Assembly (NCBI GenBank): GCA_019115805.1
Contig: DXCW01000034.1
Coordinates: 1 to 37,454 of the forward strand
DNA: 37,454 nucleotides
Origin: Candidatus Sphingobacterium stercorigallinarum
GTDB lineage: Bacteria > Bacteroidota > Bacteroidia > Sphingobacteriales > Sphingobacteriaceae
Direction of reading: 5' to 3'
The first letter of the stretch is position 1. Every line of letters begins with the position of its first letter. Under the pieces are notes generated by a model. That model was not told where the DNA came from. It did not search any database and saw nothing but the letters and a program-made list of their open reading frames with translations. Shown here piece after piece: positions 16,646 through 24,573 of the stretch. Made by a program: the position numbers and the translations under genes.

Positions 16646-17719
16646 TTATACCTTTGGTTCTTGTTGGCTCAAACAGTGAAAACTACCTAAGCCCCATATG
16701 ATGTCTACGGAGTTTACGCCTACGACCTGTCGATCGGGGAAACAACCTTGTATAATCTCCAGTGCTTTTTCATCATTGCTATCGCCAAACACAGGCACGA
16801 CCACGACCTTGTTTGCGATGTAGAAATTTGCATACGATGCCGGTAAACGTTCGCCATCCCAGGTGACCGCTCCGGGCATGGGCAGTTCAATGACGCGAAG
16901 TGGTCTGCCGTCTGCCAAGCGCATTTGTCGTAGCGCATTTAGGTTGTTTTGCAACACCTGATAATTCTCATCGTCCGGATCTTCCTCGACCACCGTAAGT
17001 ACAGTGTCAGCTGCTACGAATCGGGTGATGTCGTCGATATGGCCGTCGGTGTCGTCGCCCACAATACCTTCTTCCAACCACAAGACTTGCTGCTGACCAT
17101 AGTAATCTTTCAAATATTCCTCAATTTGAGCTTTATTCAGGTGTGGGTTCCTGTTTTTATTTAATAAGCAGGATGCGGTCGTCAACACCGTACCTTCGCC
17201 GTTAAAATCGACCGATCCCCCCTCCATAACGATCGGCGGAGTGAACAATTTTAATTGGAGCGCCTCAGCGATGCGTGTGGGAATAATATCGTCCAAATCG
17301 TAAGGGGGATATTTATCGCCCCAAGCGTTATATCCCCAATCAACCACGGCTTTTTCTCCGGTTTTGGGGTTCGTCACAAAGGCTGGTCCATGATCTCTGC
17401 ACCAGGCATCATTGGTCGGATGAAAGTAGAATTCAATATGCGACAAGTTCACGCCGGCTGCTTGAAGGTGAGTCAAAGCGAAGTCTTTCATGGCGGCGTC
17501 AGCTACGTTAATTCTAACCAGCTGATCTGCTGCCACCAGCTGTATGAATTTCGCATAATGCGGATAAATGGTGTCCAATTTTCCGGGCCAAGATTCTTCT
17601 TTATGAGGCCAGCTCAACCATAGCGCCTCTTGTGCTGCCCATTCCGCTGGAAAGGTAAATCCCTGTGCTTTAGGCGTATCCTGGTAATCGTAAATATTTG
17701 CGTTAATTGGCGTTTTCAT
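16646..17719 (-). CDS. aguA: Agmatine deiminase
   Basis: The 357-residue protein belongs to the guanidine-group-modifying family (peptidylarginine/agmatine deiminases). It shows LSWPHKEESWPG near the N-terminus, NDAWCRDHGPAF, VMEGGSVDFNGEG, a GDDTDGHIDD block with catalytic His/Asp, and the C-terminal nucleophile Cys349 in GLGSFHCLSQQEP. The enzyme converts agmatine to N-carbamoylputrescine and ammonia. The next enzyme in the route, N-carbamoylputrescine amidase, is the gene just upstream, which makes the agmatine assignment firm over arginine or protein-arginine deimination. No signal peptide. It lies 74 bp after aguB and 7 bp before the porin. Confidence 0.92.
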   Translation of the reverse strand: MKTPINANIYDYQDTPKAQGFTFPAEWAAQEALWLSWPHKEESWPGKLDTIYPHYAKFIQLVAADQLVRINVADAAMKDFALTHLQAAGVNLSHIEFYFHPTNDAWCRDHGPAFVTNPKTGEKAVVDWGYNAWGDKYPPYDLDDIIPTRIAEALQLKLFTPPIVMEGGSVDFNGEGTVLTTASCLLNKNRNPHLNKAQIEEYLKDYYGQQQVLWLEEGIVGDDTDGHIDDITRFVAADTVLTVVEEDPDDENYQVLQNNLNALRQMRLADGRPLRVIELPMPGAVTWDGERLPASYANFYIANKVVVVPVFGDSNDEKALEIIQGCFPDRQVVGVNSVDIIWGLGSFHCLSQQEPKV

Positions 17720-17793
17720 AATGTATGAGATAGGTGGTGCCGCCCTACAGTATGTCAGCGGCTCAGCCTAAATTAGGTTCCGTATTTGCGTAA

Positions 17794-18669
17794 TTAATCT
17801 TCGTCTAAAAACCGTTTGGTAATGGGGGAATAGGAATCAATGCGCCGATCTCGTAGGAAAGGCCAATGTTTCCGAAAGAAATCCGACTCGTTAAGATCGA
17901 CTTCTGTGACGGCTACTTCCTCTTGGTCGTGCGAGGCCAAGTACAGTAAGCGTCCCTGAGCGTTGGTAACAAAACTGCCACCCCAAAACTTCATCGCTCC
18001 ATCTTGCTCAAAACCGACCCGATTCACGGCCACAACAGGCAGGCCATTGGCTACCGAGTGCGAACGTTGGATGGTTTGCCACGCGTTGTATTGATCGGCA
18101 TTGGTCTGTTCGTCTTGATCCGTCGCCCAGCCAATTGCAGTCGGGTAAAAAAGGATTTCTGCCCCCATTAGTGCGGTGATACGCGCGGCCTCAGGGTACC
18201 ACTGATCCCAACAAATCAGTACGCCAATTTTACCAAATTTGGTTTTGAACACTTTATATCCTAAGTCACCCGGTGTAAAGTAAAATTTTTCGTAAAAAGC
18301 CGGATCATCCGGAATATGCATTTTCCGGTACTTGCCTAAATAGGACCCGTCCGCATCAAGCACCGCGGTCGTATTGTGATAAAGACCTTGTGCTCTTTTC
18401 TCAAATAGCGAGGCAATAATGACCACGCCTAACTCAGCTGCTACCTGCGATAGCGTGTCTGTTGAAGGACCTGGAATCGATTCGGCAAGATCAAAGTTGT
18501 CATAGTCCTCTACATCACAAAAATAAAGCGAGGTAAATAATTCTTGCAAACAGACGATTTGCGCCCCTTTCGCGGCCGCTTCTCTGACTTTTTCGATCGC
18601 TTTTTGTAGATTAGCCTGCTTGTCTTTTCCGCAGGACATCTGAACAATACCAATTTTTACTTTACTCAT
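17794..18669 (-). CDS. aguB: N-carbamoylputrescine amidase
   Basis: This 291-residue nitrilase-superfamily amidase has the full catalytic triad: Glu43 (LQELF), Lys116 (YRKMHIP) and Cys153 (VLICWDQWYPE). The FTPGD and GWATDQDEQ segments match plant and bacterial AguB. It hydrolyses N-carbamoylputrescine to putrescine, CO2 and ammonia in the cytoplasm. The frame is open from a GTG at 18696, but ATG 18669 gives the family N-terminus MSKVKIGIVQMSC, and the GTG coincides with a -7 promoter element. It is first in the unit aguB-aguA-porin. Confidence 0.93.
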   Translation of the reverse strand: MSKVKIGIVQMSCGKDKQANLQKAIEKVREAAAKGAQIVCLQELFTSLYFCDVEDYDNFDLAESIPGPSTDTLSQVAAELGVVIIASLFEKRAQGLYHNTTAVLDADGSYLGKYRKMHIPDDPAFYEKFYFTPGDLGYKVFKTKFGKIGVLICWDQWYPEAARITALMGAEILFYPTAIGWATDQDEQTNADQYNAWQTIQRSHSVANGLPVVAVNRVGFEQDGAMKFWGGSFVTNAQGRLLYLASHDQEEVAVTEVDLNESDFFRKHWPFLRDRRIDSYSPITKRFLDED

Positions 18670-18695
18670 TATTTTAAGAATATAAAACTGCGGCA

Positions 18696-18703
18696 CAAAG
18701 ATA
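18696..18703 (-). promoter_or_regulatory. -7 promoter element of aguB
   Basis: TATCTTTG on the minus strand matches TAnnTTTG. The implied transcription start near 18690 leaves about a 21-nt leader to ATG 18669. No clear -33 TTTG was found. Confidence 0.5.
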
Positions 18704-18946
18704 AGACAAATATGTGAGCTTTGTTTGATGGGCGAAACACTTGCATATAGGCCCAGCTAAAAAAATGACGGCGTGCTTAAAATGGGGCTTGAAACTTGCG
18801 GGATTAGATCGGGTGAATAGGCTTCGTTCCGTAGCCGGAGGCCCCCTGTCATCTATTGAGGTCCATATCGCTGGCGTGGCGCGGCAAGAGGGGATGCGCT
18901 GTACCCACTGGTATTCACACCGTTTTATATTTTAAGAGATTATGTT

Positions 18947-19453
18947 ATGGAATATACCCAGCAAAATGCCGTCGTATTAGAGAAATACACGGACAGCGAT
19001 TTTGAAAGCTACTACTCACTCGTCAGTGATGATCAAGTTATGGCATACATCACGGGACATGGCCTGACGTTGGAGGAGGCTAGAGAACACTACAGTTCGA
19101 TTCTCCAGGTGAATGCAGCCCACCCCGAACTGGGATTTTTCAAGATTTATAATACGGGGGGTACCTATATTGGAGAAGGGAAGTTGGAATGGTGTAAAGA
19201 CAGCCCCACTCAGCTGGAGGTGGGCTATATTCTGAAAAAGAATTACTGGGGTAAAGGTTACGGCACCATGATCTGTTCACGACTTTTGACATTAGCCGAC
19301 ACGCTTTTCCCTGCAACAGATGTCATTGGCATTATCGATCCGTTTAACGTTTCGTCGAAGAGAATACTGGAGAAATTTGGATTTGAAAGTTATTTCGTCG
19401 GGATAGAGGCAGGTTTGCCAACCGAGAAGTTAGTGCGCAGAAATAGGATGTAA
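18947..19453 (+). CDS. GNAT-family N-acetyltransferase
   Basis: The 168-residue protein has the RimJ/RimL-like GNAT fold. The acceptor region is near residues 10-50, the beta-strand GTYIGEGKLEW is at 72-82, and the acetyl-CoA loop is WGKGYGT at 101-107, followed by the NVSSKRILEKFGFE block. It would transfer an acetyl group from acetyl-CoA to an amine, often a protein N-terminus, antibiotic or small molecule; the target cannot be told. It is divergent from aguB across 277 bp and precedes dinB by 141 bp on the same strand. The dinB region carries its own -7 element, so the two are not clearly one operon. Confidence 0.85.
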   Translation: MEYTQQNAVVLEKYTDSDFESYYSLVSDDQVMAYITGHGLTLEEAREHYSSILQVNAAHPELGFFKIYNTGGTYIGEGKLEWCKDSPTQLEVGYILKKNYWGKGYGTMICSRLLTLADTLFPATDVIGIIDPFNVSSKRILEKFGFESYFVGIEAGLPTEKLVRRNRM

Positions 19454-19492
19454 TTGAGGCGTACTAAAGGGGCATCAGTAGGTTGCTGAAAC

Positions 19493-19539
19493 CCTAGCCG
19501 GTAGATACCAGAGGAATTGCTATTTTTGTGAAGGCTAGG
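19493..19539. repeat. Inverted repeat flanking the dinB -7 element
   Basis: CCTAGCC (19493-19499) and GGCTAGG (19533-19539) are exact inverse copies, 33 bp apart, on either side of the predicted dinB promoter core. It could be an operator or a chance match. Confidence 0.3.
19521..19528 (+). promoter_or_regulatory. -7 promoter element of dinB
   Basis: TATTTTTG matches TAnnTTTG and would start transcription near 19534, about 60 nt before the dinB ATG. No good -33 element stands at the usual distance. Confidence 0.4.
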
Positions 19540-19594
19540 AATCGGAACAGCAGCACGTCGATTCGATCTGCGCTTTATTCATGTTGTATTTGCT

Positions 19595-20665
19595 ATGCGA
19601 AAAATTATTCATGTGGATATGGACGCGTTTTACGCCTCGGTTGAACAGCGGGATTTTCCGGAATTGCGTGGAAAGCCCCTGGCCGTGGGAGGCTCACCTG
19701 ATGGTAGAGGAGTGGTCGCTGCAGCTAGCTACGAGGCGAGAGCCTTCGGTGTGCATTCCGCGATGTCTTCACGTGCTGCCCTGCAGCGTTGTCCCGAATT
19801 GATTTTCGTTAAACCCCGGTTTGAAATTTATAAAGAAGTTTCGTTAGCAATCCGCGATATTTTTCTTCGCTTTACCGACTTGATTGAGCCACTGTCACTC
19901 GATGAGGCGTATCTAGATGTGACCGAGGATAAACAGGGGATTGGTTCGGCTATTGAGATCGCACGTCGAATCAAGTCGGATATCCAAAAGGAGTTAAATT
20001 TGACCGCATCCGCGGGAATTTCCATCAATAAGTTTGTTGCTAAAATTGCCTCGGACTATGAGAAACCCAATGGATTGACCTTTATCGGACCGTCTAAGAT
20101 TGTAGAGTTTTTGGCGGAGCTACCCATCGGAAAGTTTCATGGGGTGGGGAAGGTGACGAGTAAGAAAATGAATCAGATCGGTATTTTTAAGGGACGTGAT
20201 CTAAAGCGATACACAGAAGGCGAATTGGTACAGCGTTTTGGAAAATCTGGGGCATTTTTTTATCAAATCGTTCGCGGTGTAGACAATAGGCCCGTTCGAT
20301 CGGATCGTCCGAGAAAGTCGGTCGGTGTAGAAGAGACGTTTGAACGAGATCTTGTCGAACGCGAGGACCTTTATCTGGAGCTGGATCGGCTATGTCGTAA
20401 GCTTATCGAGCGACTTGATCGCACAAATAAACACGGTAAAACCTGTACATTGAAGATTAAATTCTCGGACTTTGCTCAACTTACACGTAGTCTTACCACT
20501 ACCGAGCCCATACAGGGTTTTGATCAATTGTTTGCGCTGGTAAAAGGATTGTTTGATAAAGTTGAGTTACACGAAAAAAAGATTCGGCTATTGGGTGTTA
20601 CCGTATCCAATTTTCCAGCGGATCCAGAGCAACCGGCGGTAGGGACACAGCTGCGCTTATTTTAA
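19595..20665 (+). CDS. dinB: DNA polymerase IV (Y-family, translesion)
   Basis: The 356-residue polymerase has Y-family catalytic carboxylates Asp8 in HVDMDAFYASVE and Asp103-Glu104 in SLDEAYLDVT. The palm/finger block SYEARAFGVHSAM is at 45-57, helix-hairpin-helix residues lie around LPIGKFHGVGKVT, and the little-finger domain follows. The last five residues, QLRLF, form a canonical beta-clamp-binding motif. It copies past damaged bases with low fidelity. The last 68 bp, including the codons for the clamp motif, overlap the 3' end of the exonuclease/GIY-YIG gene on the opposite strand. No LexA-type box was recognised upstream. Confidence 0.95.
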   Translation: MRKIIHVDMDAFYASVEQRDFPELRGKPLAVGGSPDGRGVVAAASYEARAFGVHSAMSSRAALQRCPELIFVKPRFEIYKEVSLAIRDIFLRFTDLIEPLSLDEAYLDVTEDKQGIGSAIEIARRIKSDIQKELNLTASAGISINKFVAKIASDYEKPNGLTFIGPSKIVEFLAELPIGKFHGVGKVTSKKMNQIGIFKGRDLKRYTEGELVQRFGKSGAFFYQIVRGVDNRPVRSDRPRKSVGVEETFERDLVEREDLYLELDRLCRKLIERLDRTNKHGKTCTLKIKFSDFAQLTRSLTTTEPIQGFDQLFALVKGLFDKVELHEKKIRLLGVTVSNFPADPEQPAVGTQLRLF

Positions 20666-22031
20666 CCGGGAAAACGCGCTGCGGAAACTCACGGGCATAG
20701 CTTGCCGCTAGCTGGTTCATGTAGTAGTTGCTGCGCAACCGATGGGCCGGTTCGAGAAATTCGTCAAGATTAGAAATCTGACAGTGAGCAGCTATAAAGC
20801 CCATCGCATAGACCTGATCTTCTTGTACGTAAACGTAACATTTTTCATCGGGTGTTCGACCTGGATTGACAATCATGTACGACCGTTTTTGTTCCTTTAA
20901 CCAGTCGATTGCTCGGCGGACTAAGAGGTTATGAACTGCAGGTGAGGGGAGGTTATCCGCTTTCTCCATTGAAGCTGATGCCGGAGGCCGGCTGGGTTCT
21001 CCGTAGAACTGGCAAAGGCTTCGCTCGAGCTGGCCGGCTTGGATCATTTGGAGTAACAGTTGGGTGGATTCTGCAACAGTAGAGAAATAGATCAATGGCG
21101 TTAAATGCTTCGTCATTCGCACGACAGAAAGTCGGCGATAGCCTAATAAATCTTCGTACTCCACCAATCCGAATTGAGGCTCATATTTTTTTAGTGCGCG
21201 GTTGTGCTTAGGCCAGTGGGTTTTTATTAAATGACATTCCCTCAACAAGGCGGCAAATTCAGTTCCTGTTTCCTCATACGTGATGTCCGTGATCTCGTTG
21301 ATGAATTGTTGGCGCTTTTGTCCCGGATTGTTTCCGGTAAAGTGGCCCAAAACCCGTTTACGTATATTTTTGGCTTTGCCAATATAAATGATTTTCCCAT
21401 TTCGATCCCAGAATTGATATATGCCCGCTGTGTGGGGCAGCGTGTCCCAAACGTCTGCAGAAATATGGGTCGGTAGCCGCTGTTCTTTAGCGTGGTGTTT
21501 GACCAATTTTTTGAGAAGTCCTTCTTTATCGGCACTAAAAATCCGCTGGAATAGGATAGCGGTTGCTGTGGCGTCCCCTTCGGCTCGGTGACGATTAGAA
21601 ATGGGAATACCCAGACGACCACACAGTTTGCCCAGGCTGTAAGAGGGCAGATTAGGAAAGATGTGCTTGGATAGCCGGACGGTGCAAAGTTTTGCAGCTT
21701 TCCAAGTCAAACCTGATTTTTGCAGAGCAGCTTGGAGGAAAGAATAATCAAAATGAACGTTATGAGCCACAAAAACACGTCCATTTAAAAACGACAACAC
21801 CTCGCCAGCTATGTCCTTAAAAAGCGGTGCTTCGGCAACCATTTCATTTGATATACCGGTCAAAGCTTCTATGTAAGGCGGGATGCTGTGTTCGGGACGA
21901 ACCAATGAGCTATAGCGATCGATGACTTGCTCGCCATTAAAAATCAAGATCGCGATTTCGGTGATATCCGCAGCTGCGGCATAACCACCGGTTGTTTCAA
22001 TATCAACAATTGCGAACTCAGTCACCTCCAT
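20598..22031 (-). CDS. DnaQ-like exonuclease fused to a UvrC/Cho-type GIY-YIG nuclease
   Basis: The 477-residue protein joins two nuclease modules. Residues 1-165 are a DEDDh 3'-5' exonuclease: Asp10/Glu12 in IVDIETTGG, HNVHFDYSFL at 90-99, and His148 and Asp153 in HRAEGDA. Residues about 197-285 are a GIY-YIG endonuclease like the N-terminus of UvrC or Cho: GIYQF at 203, IYIGKAKNIRKRV to 227, and RECHLIKTHWPKHN at 264-277. The C-terminal 190 residues are unassigned. Such fusions occur in Bacteroidota and actinobacteria and suggest excision repair, but activity is not proved here. The gene converges on and overlaps dinB by 68 bp. Its ATG stands only 5 bp from the asnA terminator hairpin. Confidence 0.9.
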   Translation of the reverse strand: MEVTEFAIVDIETTGGYAAAADITEIAILIFNGEQVIDRYSSLVRPEHSIPPYIEALTGISNEMVAEAPLFKDIAGEVLSFLNGRVFVAHNVHFDYSFLQAALQKSGLTWKAAKLCTVRLSKHIFPNLPSYSLGKLCGRLGIPISNRHRAEGDATATAILFQRIFSADKEGLLKKLVKHHAKEQRLPTHISADVWDTLPHTAGIYQFWDRNGKIIYIGKAKNIRKRVLGHFTGNNPGQKRQQFINEITDITYEETGTEFAALLRECHLIKTHWPKHNRALKKYEPQFGLVEYEDLLGYRRLSVVRMTKHLTPLIYFSTVAESTQLLLQMIQAGQLERSLCQFYGEPSRPPASASMEKADNLPSPAVHNLLVRRAIDWLKEQKRSYMIVNPGRTPDEKCYVYVQEDQVYAMGFIAAHCQISNLDEFLEPAHRLRSNYYMNQLAASYAREFPQRVFPVKISAAVSLPPVALDPLENWIR

Positions 22032-22035
22032 AAGA

Positions 22036-22043
22036 CAAAAATA
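22036..22043 (-). promoter_or_regulatory. -7 element at the nuclease start codon
   Basis: TATTTTTG on the minus strand ends 4 bp before the ATG at 22031, so a start at the usual distance would give a leaderless mRNA. It overlaps the upstream terminator hairpin. No -33 TTTG is evident. Confidence 0.35.
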
Positions 22044-22086
22044 ATACTAACTGTTTATTAATGCTAATAAAGTTAGTATTATTTTT
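22037..22086 (-). terminator. Long AT-rich terminator hairpin after asnA
   Basis: AAAAATAATACTAAC (22037-22051) and GTTAGTATTATTTTT (22072-22086) pair perfectly over 15 bp. The pairing continues inward as TTTATTA/TAATAAA after a 2-nt bulge, leaving loop ATGC. It lies 48 bp past the asnA stop and ends in a T-run on the minus strand. The AT-rich, symmetric structure could act in both directions. Confidence 0.8.
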
Positions 22087-22134
22087 AATGCGAATTATAC
22101 GAATAAGGTCGATGACTCAAACGATCGATTCAGT

Positions 22135-23139
22135 TTATAACAACTGAACACCGGAAGAGGCGAGCTCCTCGCATTTATTGGGATCCCATATGCTAACCTG
22201 AACTTGCCCGATATGCTGTAACTTGAGCATAAACATACAAATCCGCGATTGACCAATGCCACCACCGATCGATTCAGGAAGTTCGTCGTTCAGCAGCATC
22301 TGATGAAACGTTAAATGTTGGCGTTCTAAGCTATTCCGAATTTCCAATTGGGTGAGCAAGGCTTGCTTGTCCACACGTATACCCATTGAGGAAAGCTCAA
22401 ACGCAGATTCCAATACGGGGTTCCAGACCAAAATATCTCCATTTAGTCCCCGATATCCCTGCTGGTTATCGGTGCTCCAATCGTCGTAGTCTGCAGCGCG
22501 TCCATCGTGGGGTTCGCCATTGGACAAATGTCCACCGATGCCGTATACGAATACTGCCCCATATTCTTTACAGATGGCGTTCTCCCGCTGTTTGGCCGTT
22601 AGGCTAGGGTATTTATTCAACAGTTCCTCTGCCGAAATCGTATGGATTTCTTTGGGAAGTGTGGCTTTTGCGTTCGGGTATTTGGAGGCCACAATTTGTT
22701 CGGTGTCGTAGATGACGCCATAAATCTTATTCACAGTTTGGAGTAGAAAATCCAACGTTCTATTTTCCGGATGAATGCAATGTTCCCAATCCCATTGGTC
22801 GACGTAAATCGAGTGGATGGGAGAATAATCCTCATCAGGTCGAAGTGCCCGCATGTCGGTTAGAATTCCTTCACCCGGTTCGATTTCTAGTTCTTTTAGA
22901 CGAATGCGTTTCCATTTCGCTAATGAATGCACCACGACGGCACGCTGATCGGATAACGATTTGATTGGGAACGATACTGGACGTTCGATTCCATTGAGAT
23001 CATCATTGATGCCGGTTCCATCTAACACAACCAGAGGGGAGGATATGGGGATTAAGTTTAATGCTTTTTTCAATCCCACCGTAAAGGTCTCCTTTACAAA
23101 GGTAATTGCTTGTTCTCTTTTTAAAATATGTCGTCCCAT
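22135..23139 (-). CDS. asnA: Aspartate-ammonia ligase (asparagine synthetase A)
   Basis: The 334-residue cytoplasmic enzyme makes asparagine from aspartate, ammonia and ATP, using the class II aminoacyl-tRNA-synthetase-like fold of AsnA. Matching blocks are LVVLDGTGINDDLNGIERPVSF-type N-terminal sequence, VVHSLAKWKR, VDQWDWE, the EICKEYGAVFVYGIGGHLS-like region and the C-terminal GGGIGQSRICMFML. Length is close to the E. coli enzyme (330). It is a single-gene unit: a -7 element lies upstream and a long hairpin downstream. Confidence 0.95.
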   Translation of the reverse strand: MGRHILKREQAITFVKETFTVGLKKALNLIPISSPLVVLDGTGINDDLNGIERPVSFPIKSLSDQRAVVVHSLAKWKRIRLKELEIEPGEGILTDMRALRPDEDYSPIHSIYVDQWDWEHCIHPENRTLDFLLQTVNKIYGVIYDTEQIVASKYPNAKATLPKEIHTISAEELLNKYPSLTAKQRENAICKEYGAVFVYGIGGHLSNGEPHDGRAADYDDWSTDNQQGYRGLNGDILVWNPVLESAFELSSMGIRVDKQALLTQLEIRNSLERQHLTFHQMLLNDELPESIGGGIGQSRICMFMLKLQHIGQVQVSIWDPNKCEELASSGVQLL

Positions 23140-23209
23140 TTAAATATGATAATAATTAAATTTTGGCGCAAAAAGTACCGCGTGATTGACGCATCGTTCA
23201 TGCTCTAGA

Positions 23210-23217
23210 CAAAAATA
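23210..23217 (-). promoter_or_regulatory. -7 promoter element of asnA
   Basis: TATTTTTG on the minus strand matches TAnnTTTG; the implied leader to ATG 23139 is about 65 nt. A second, imperfect TACTTTTTG lies closer to the gene. The -33 region is not convincing. Confidence 0.35.
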
Positions 23218-23288
23218 ACAAAATGTTAATAAATTTCAGCTTTTATTGAAAAAATAACTTAATTTTTAGGGATATCCGGATAATGTGT

Positions 23289-24569
23289 TTAAAGATTTTG
23301 TCCCAAAGCTTGAAATATCGCAGAAGCTTTAGTGTAGCATTCTTGGTATTCGTGTTCCGCATTGGCGTCAATCGTGATGGCGCTTCCAGTATGAAAGGAC
23401 AGATAGCGCTTGTCGGCGTTGTACAATACGCTACGTATCACTACGTTAAAGTCAAAATCGCCGTCAGGCGCAAAATACCCGATGGAACCGGAGTATACAC
23501 CTCGCCGGGAGGCCTCAAATTGATCGCATAAACGCATGGCAGAAATTTTCGGTGCCCCCGTCATGGAGCCGGGTGGGAAGGTGTGCTCGATCACTTGTGT
23601 TTCGCTTAATGCCGGGTGTTGCTCACAGATCACCGTAGAGATCATTTGATGTACTTGTTGAAAACTGTAAACCGCTAATTTCTCTGCCACATGCACAGAG
23701 CCAGGTGTAGCACTCCGAGTTAAGTCGTTACGAACCAAATCGACAATCATCACGTTTTCGGCTTTTTCCTTTTGGCTATGGAGCAATTGCAGTTTCAATC
23801 GCTCATCTTCCTCAGGCGTCTGACCACGTGGAGCCGTACCTTTGATTGGCTGAGAAATCAATTGTTTTCCACGTTTTGCTAGGAACCGTTCGGGTGAAGC
23901 ACAAAAGATATAGCGGCTGTTCCATTTAAAATAAGCCGAAAAAGGGGTGGGGGAGATTCGATTTAATGCTTGGTAGAACAGTTCGGGTTGCTGAAGCTCA
24001 CTATCCGTTGCGAAAAATTCCTGACATAAATTGGCCTCGTAGATATCTCCTTTTTTAATGTGACCTCGAAGCTGGTCGAACGCCTGGCTATAGGCCTGTT
24101 TATTCATTCTGGTTTTAAGGGTGCCTTGGAAGCGGTGAGTTGAAGAAGTAAGCTTCGTTTGATCGATCGCCTGGAAAATAGCGACCGGGTTGTCCGCTCG
24201 AATAGCAATATCGTCTCCAACCGTTCGAATGATAATTTTAGGGACAAAAAAATAGGCATCAGGGAAGTCCAGTCGGTCTTCATGCCGACTACTAAGCGCT
24301 TCAATCTCATTTTTGAGGTCATAGGCCAAAAAACCAGGAAGCCATTGGTTGGGGTAGGCATTACGAAAGGCATTTAACCCTTCTAGTGCTTTTCCTGCAA
24401 GTGCCGAAAATTCAGCAGCGGCATCCACCGCCATCAGTAAAGACAGCTTTCCGTAGGGATCGGAAAAATCATTCGACTGAAATAATGCAACCTGCCGAAA
24501 AGACTTGGACCATTCTAGCGCTTTGCTAAGGAATGGTCCAAGATCCGTTTCAAATATGGCTTCTGCCAT
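23289..24569 (-). CDS. pabB: Aminodeoxychorismate synthase component I
   Basis: The 426-residue chorismate-utilising enzyme ends with the conserved block PIKGTAPRG (241-249), IVDLVRNDL, FPPGSMTGAPK and SGSIGYF. The Lys in PIKGT (Lys243) is the residue that marks PabB; TrpE enzymes have PIAGT. It therefore most likely aminates chorismate to 4-amino-4-deoxychorismate for p-aminobenzoate and folate synthesis. Its glutamine amidotransferase partner (PabA/TrpG) is not in the window. The gene starts 4 bp after purA, so the two are co-transcribed. Confidence 0.88.
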   Translation of the reverse strand: MAEAIFETDLGPFLSKALEWSKSFRQVALFQSNDFSDPYGKLSLLMAVDAAAEFSALAGKALEGLNAFRNAYPNQWLPGFLAYDLKNEIEALSSRHEDRLDFPDAYFFVPKIIIRTVGDDIAIRADNPVAIFQAIDQTKLTSSTHRFQGTLKTRMNKQAYSQAFDQLRGHIKKGDIYEANLCQEFFATDSELQQPELFYQALNRISPTPFSAYFKWNSRYIFCASPERFLAKRGKQLISQPIKGTAPRGQTPEEDERLKLQLLHSQKEKAENVMIVDLVRNDLTRSATPGSVHVAEKLAVYSFQQVHQMISTVICEQHPALSETQVIEHTFPPGSMTGAPKISAMRLCDQFEASRRGVYSGSIGYFAPDGDFDFNVVIRSVLYNADKRYLSFHTGSAITIDANAEHEYQECYTKASAIFQALGQNL

Positions 24570-24573
24570 AACT

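Noticed and set aside
18741..18935. 64-residue plus-strand frame between aguB and the GNAT gene
   Set aside because: Intergenic, no ribosome site or recognisable domain, and no promoter element near it.
23289..24569. Possible anthranilate synthase (TrpE) instead of PabB
   Set aside because: PIKGT with Lys243 is characteristic of PabB, and no trp genes are adjacent.
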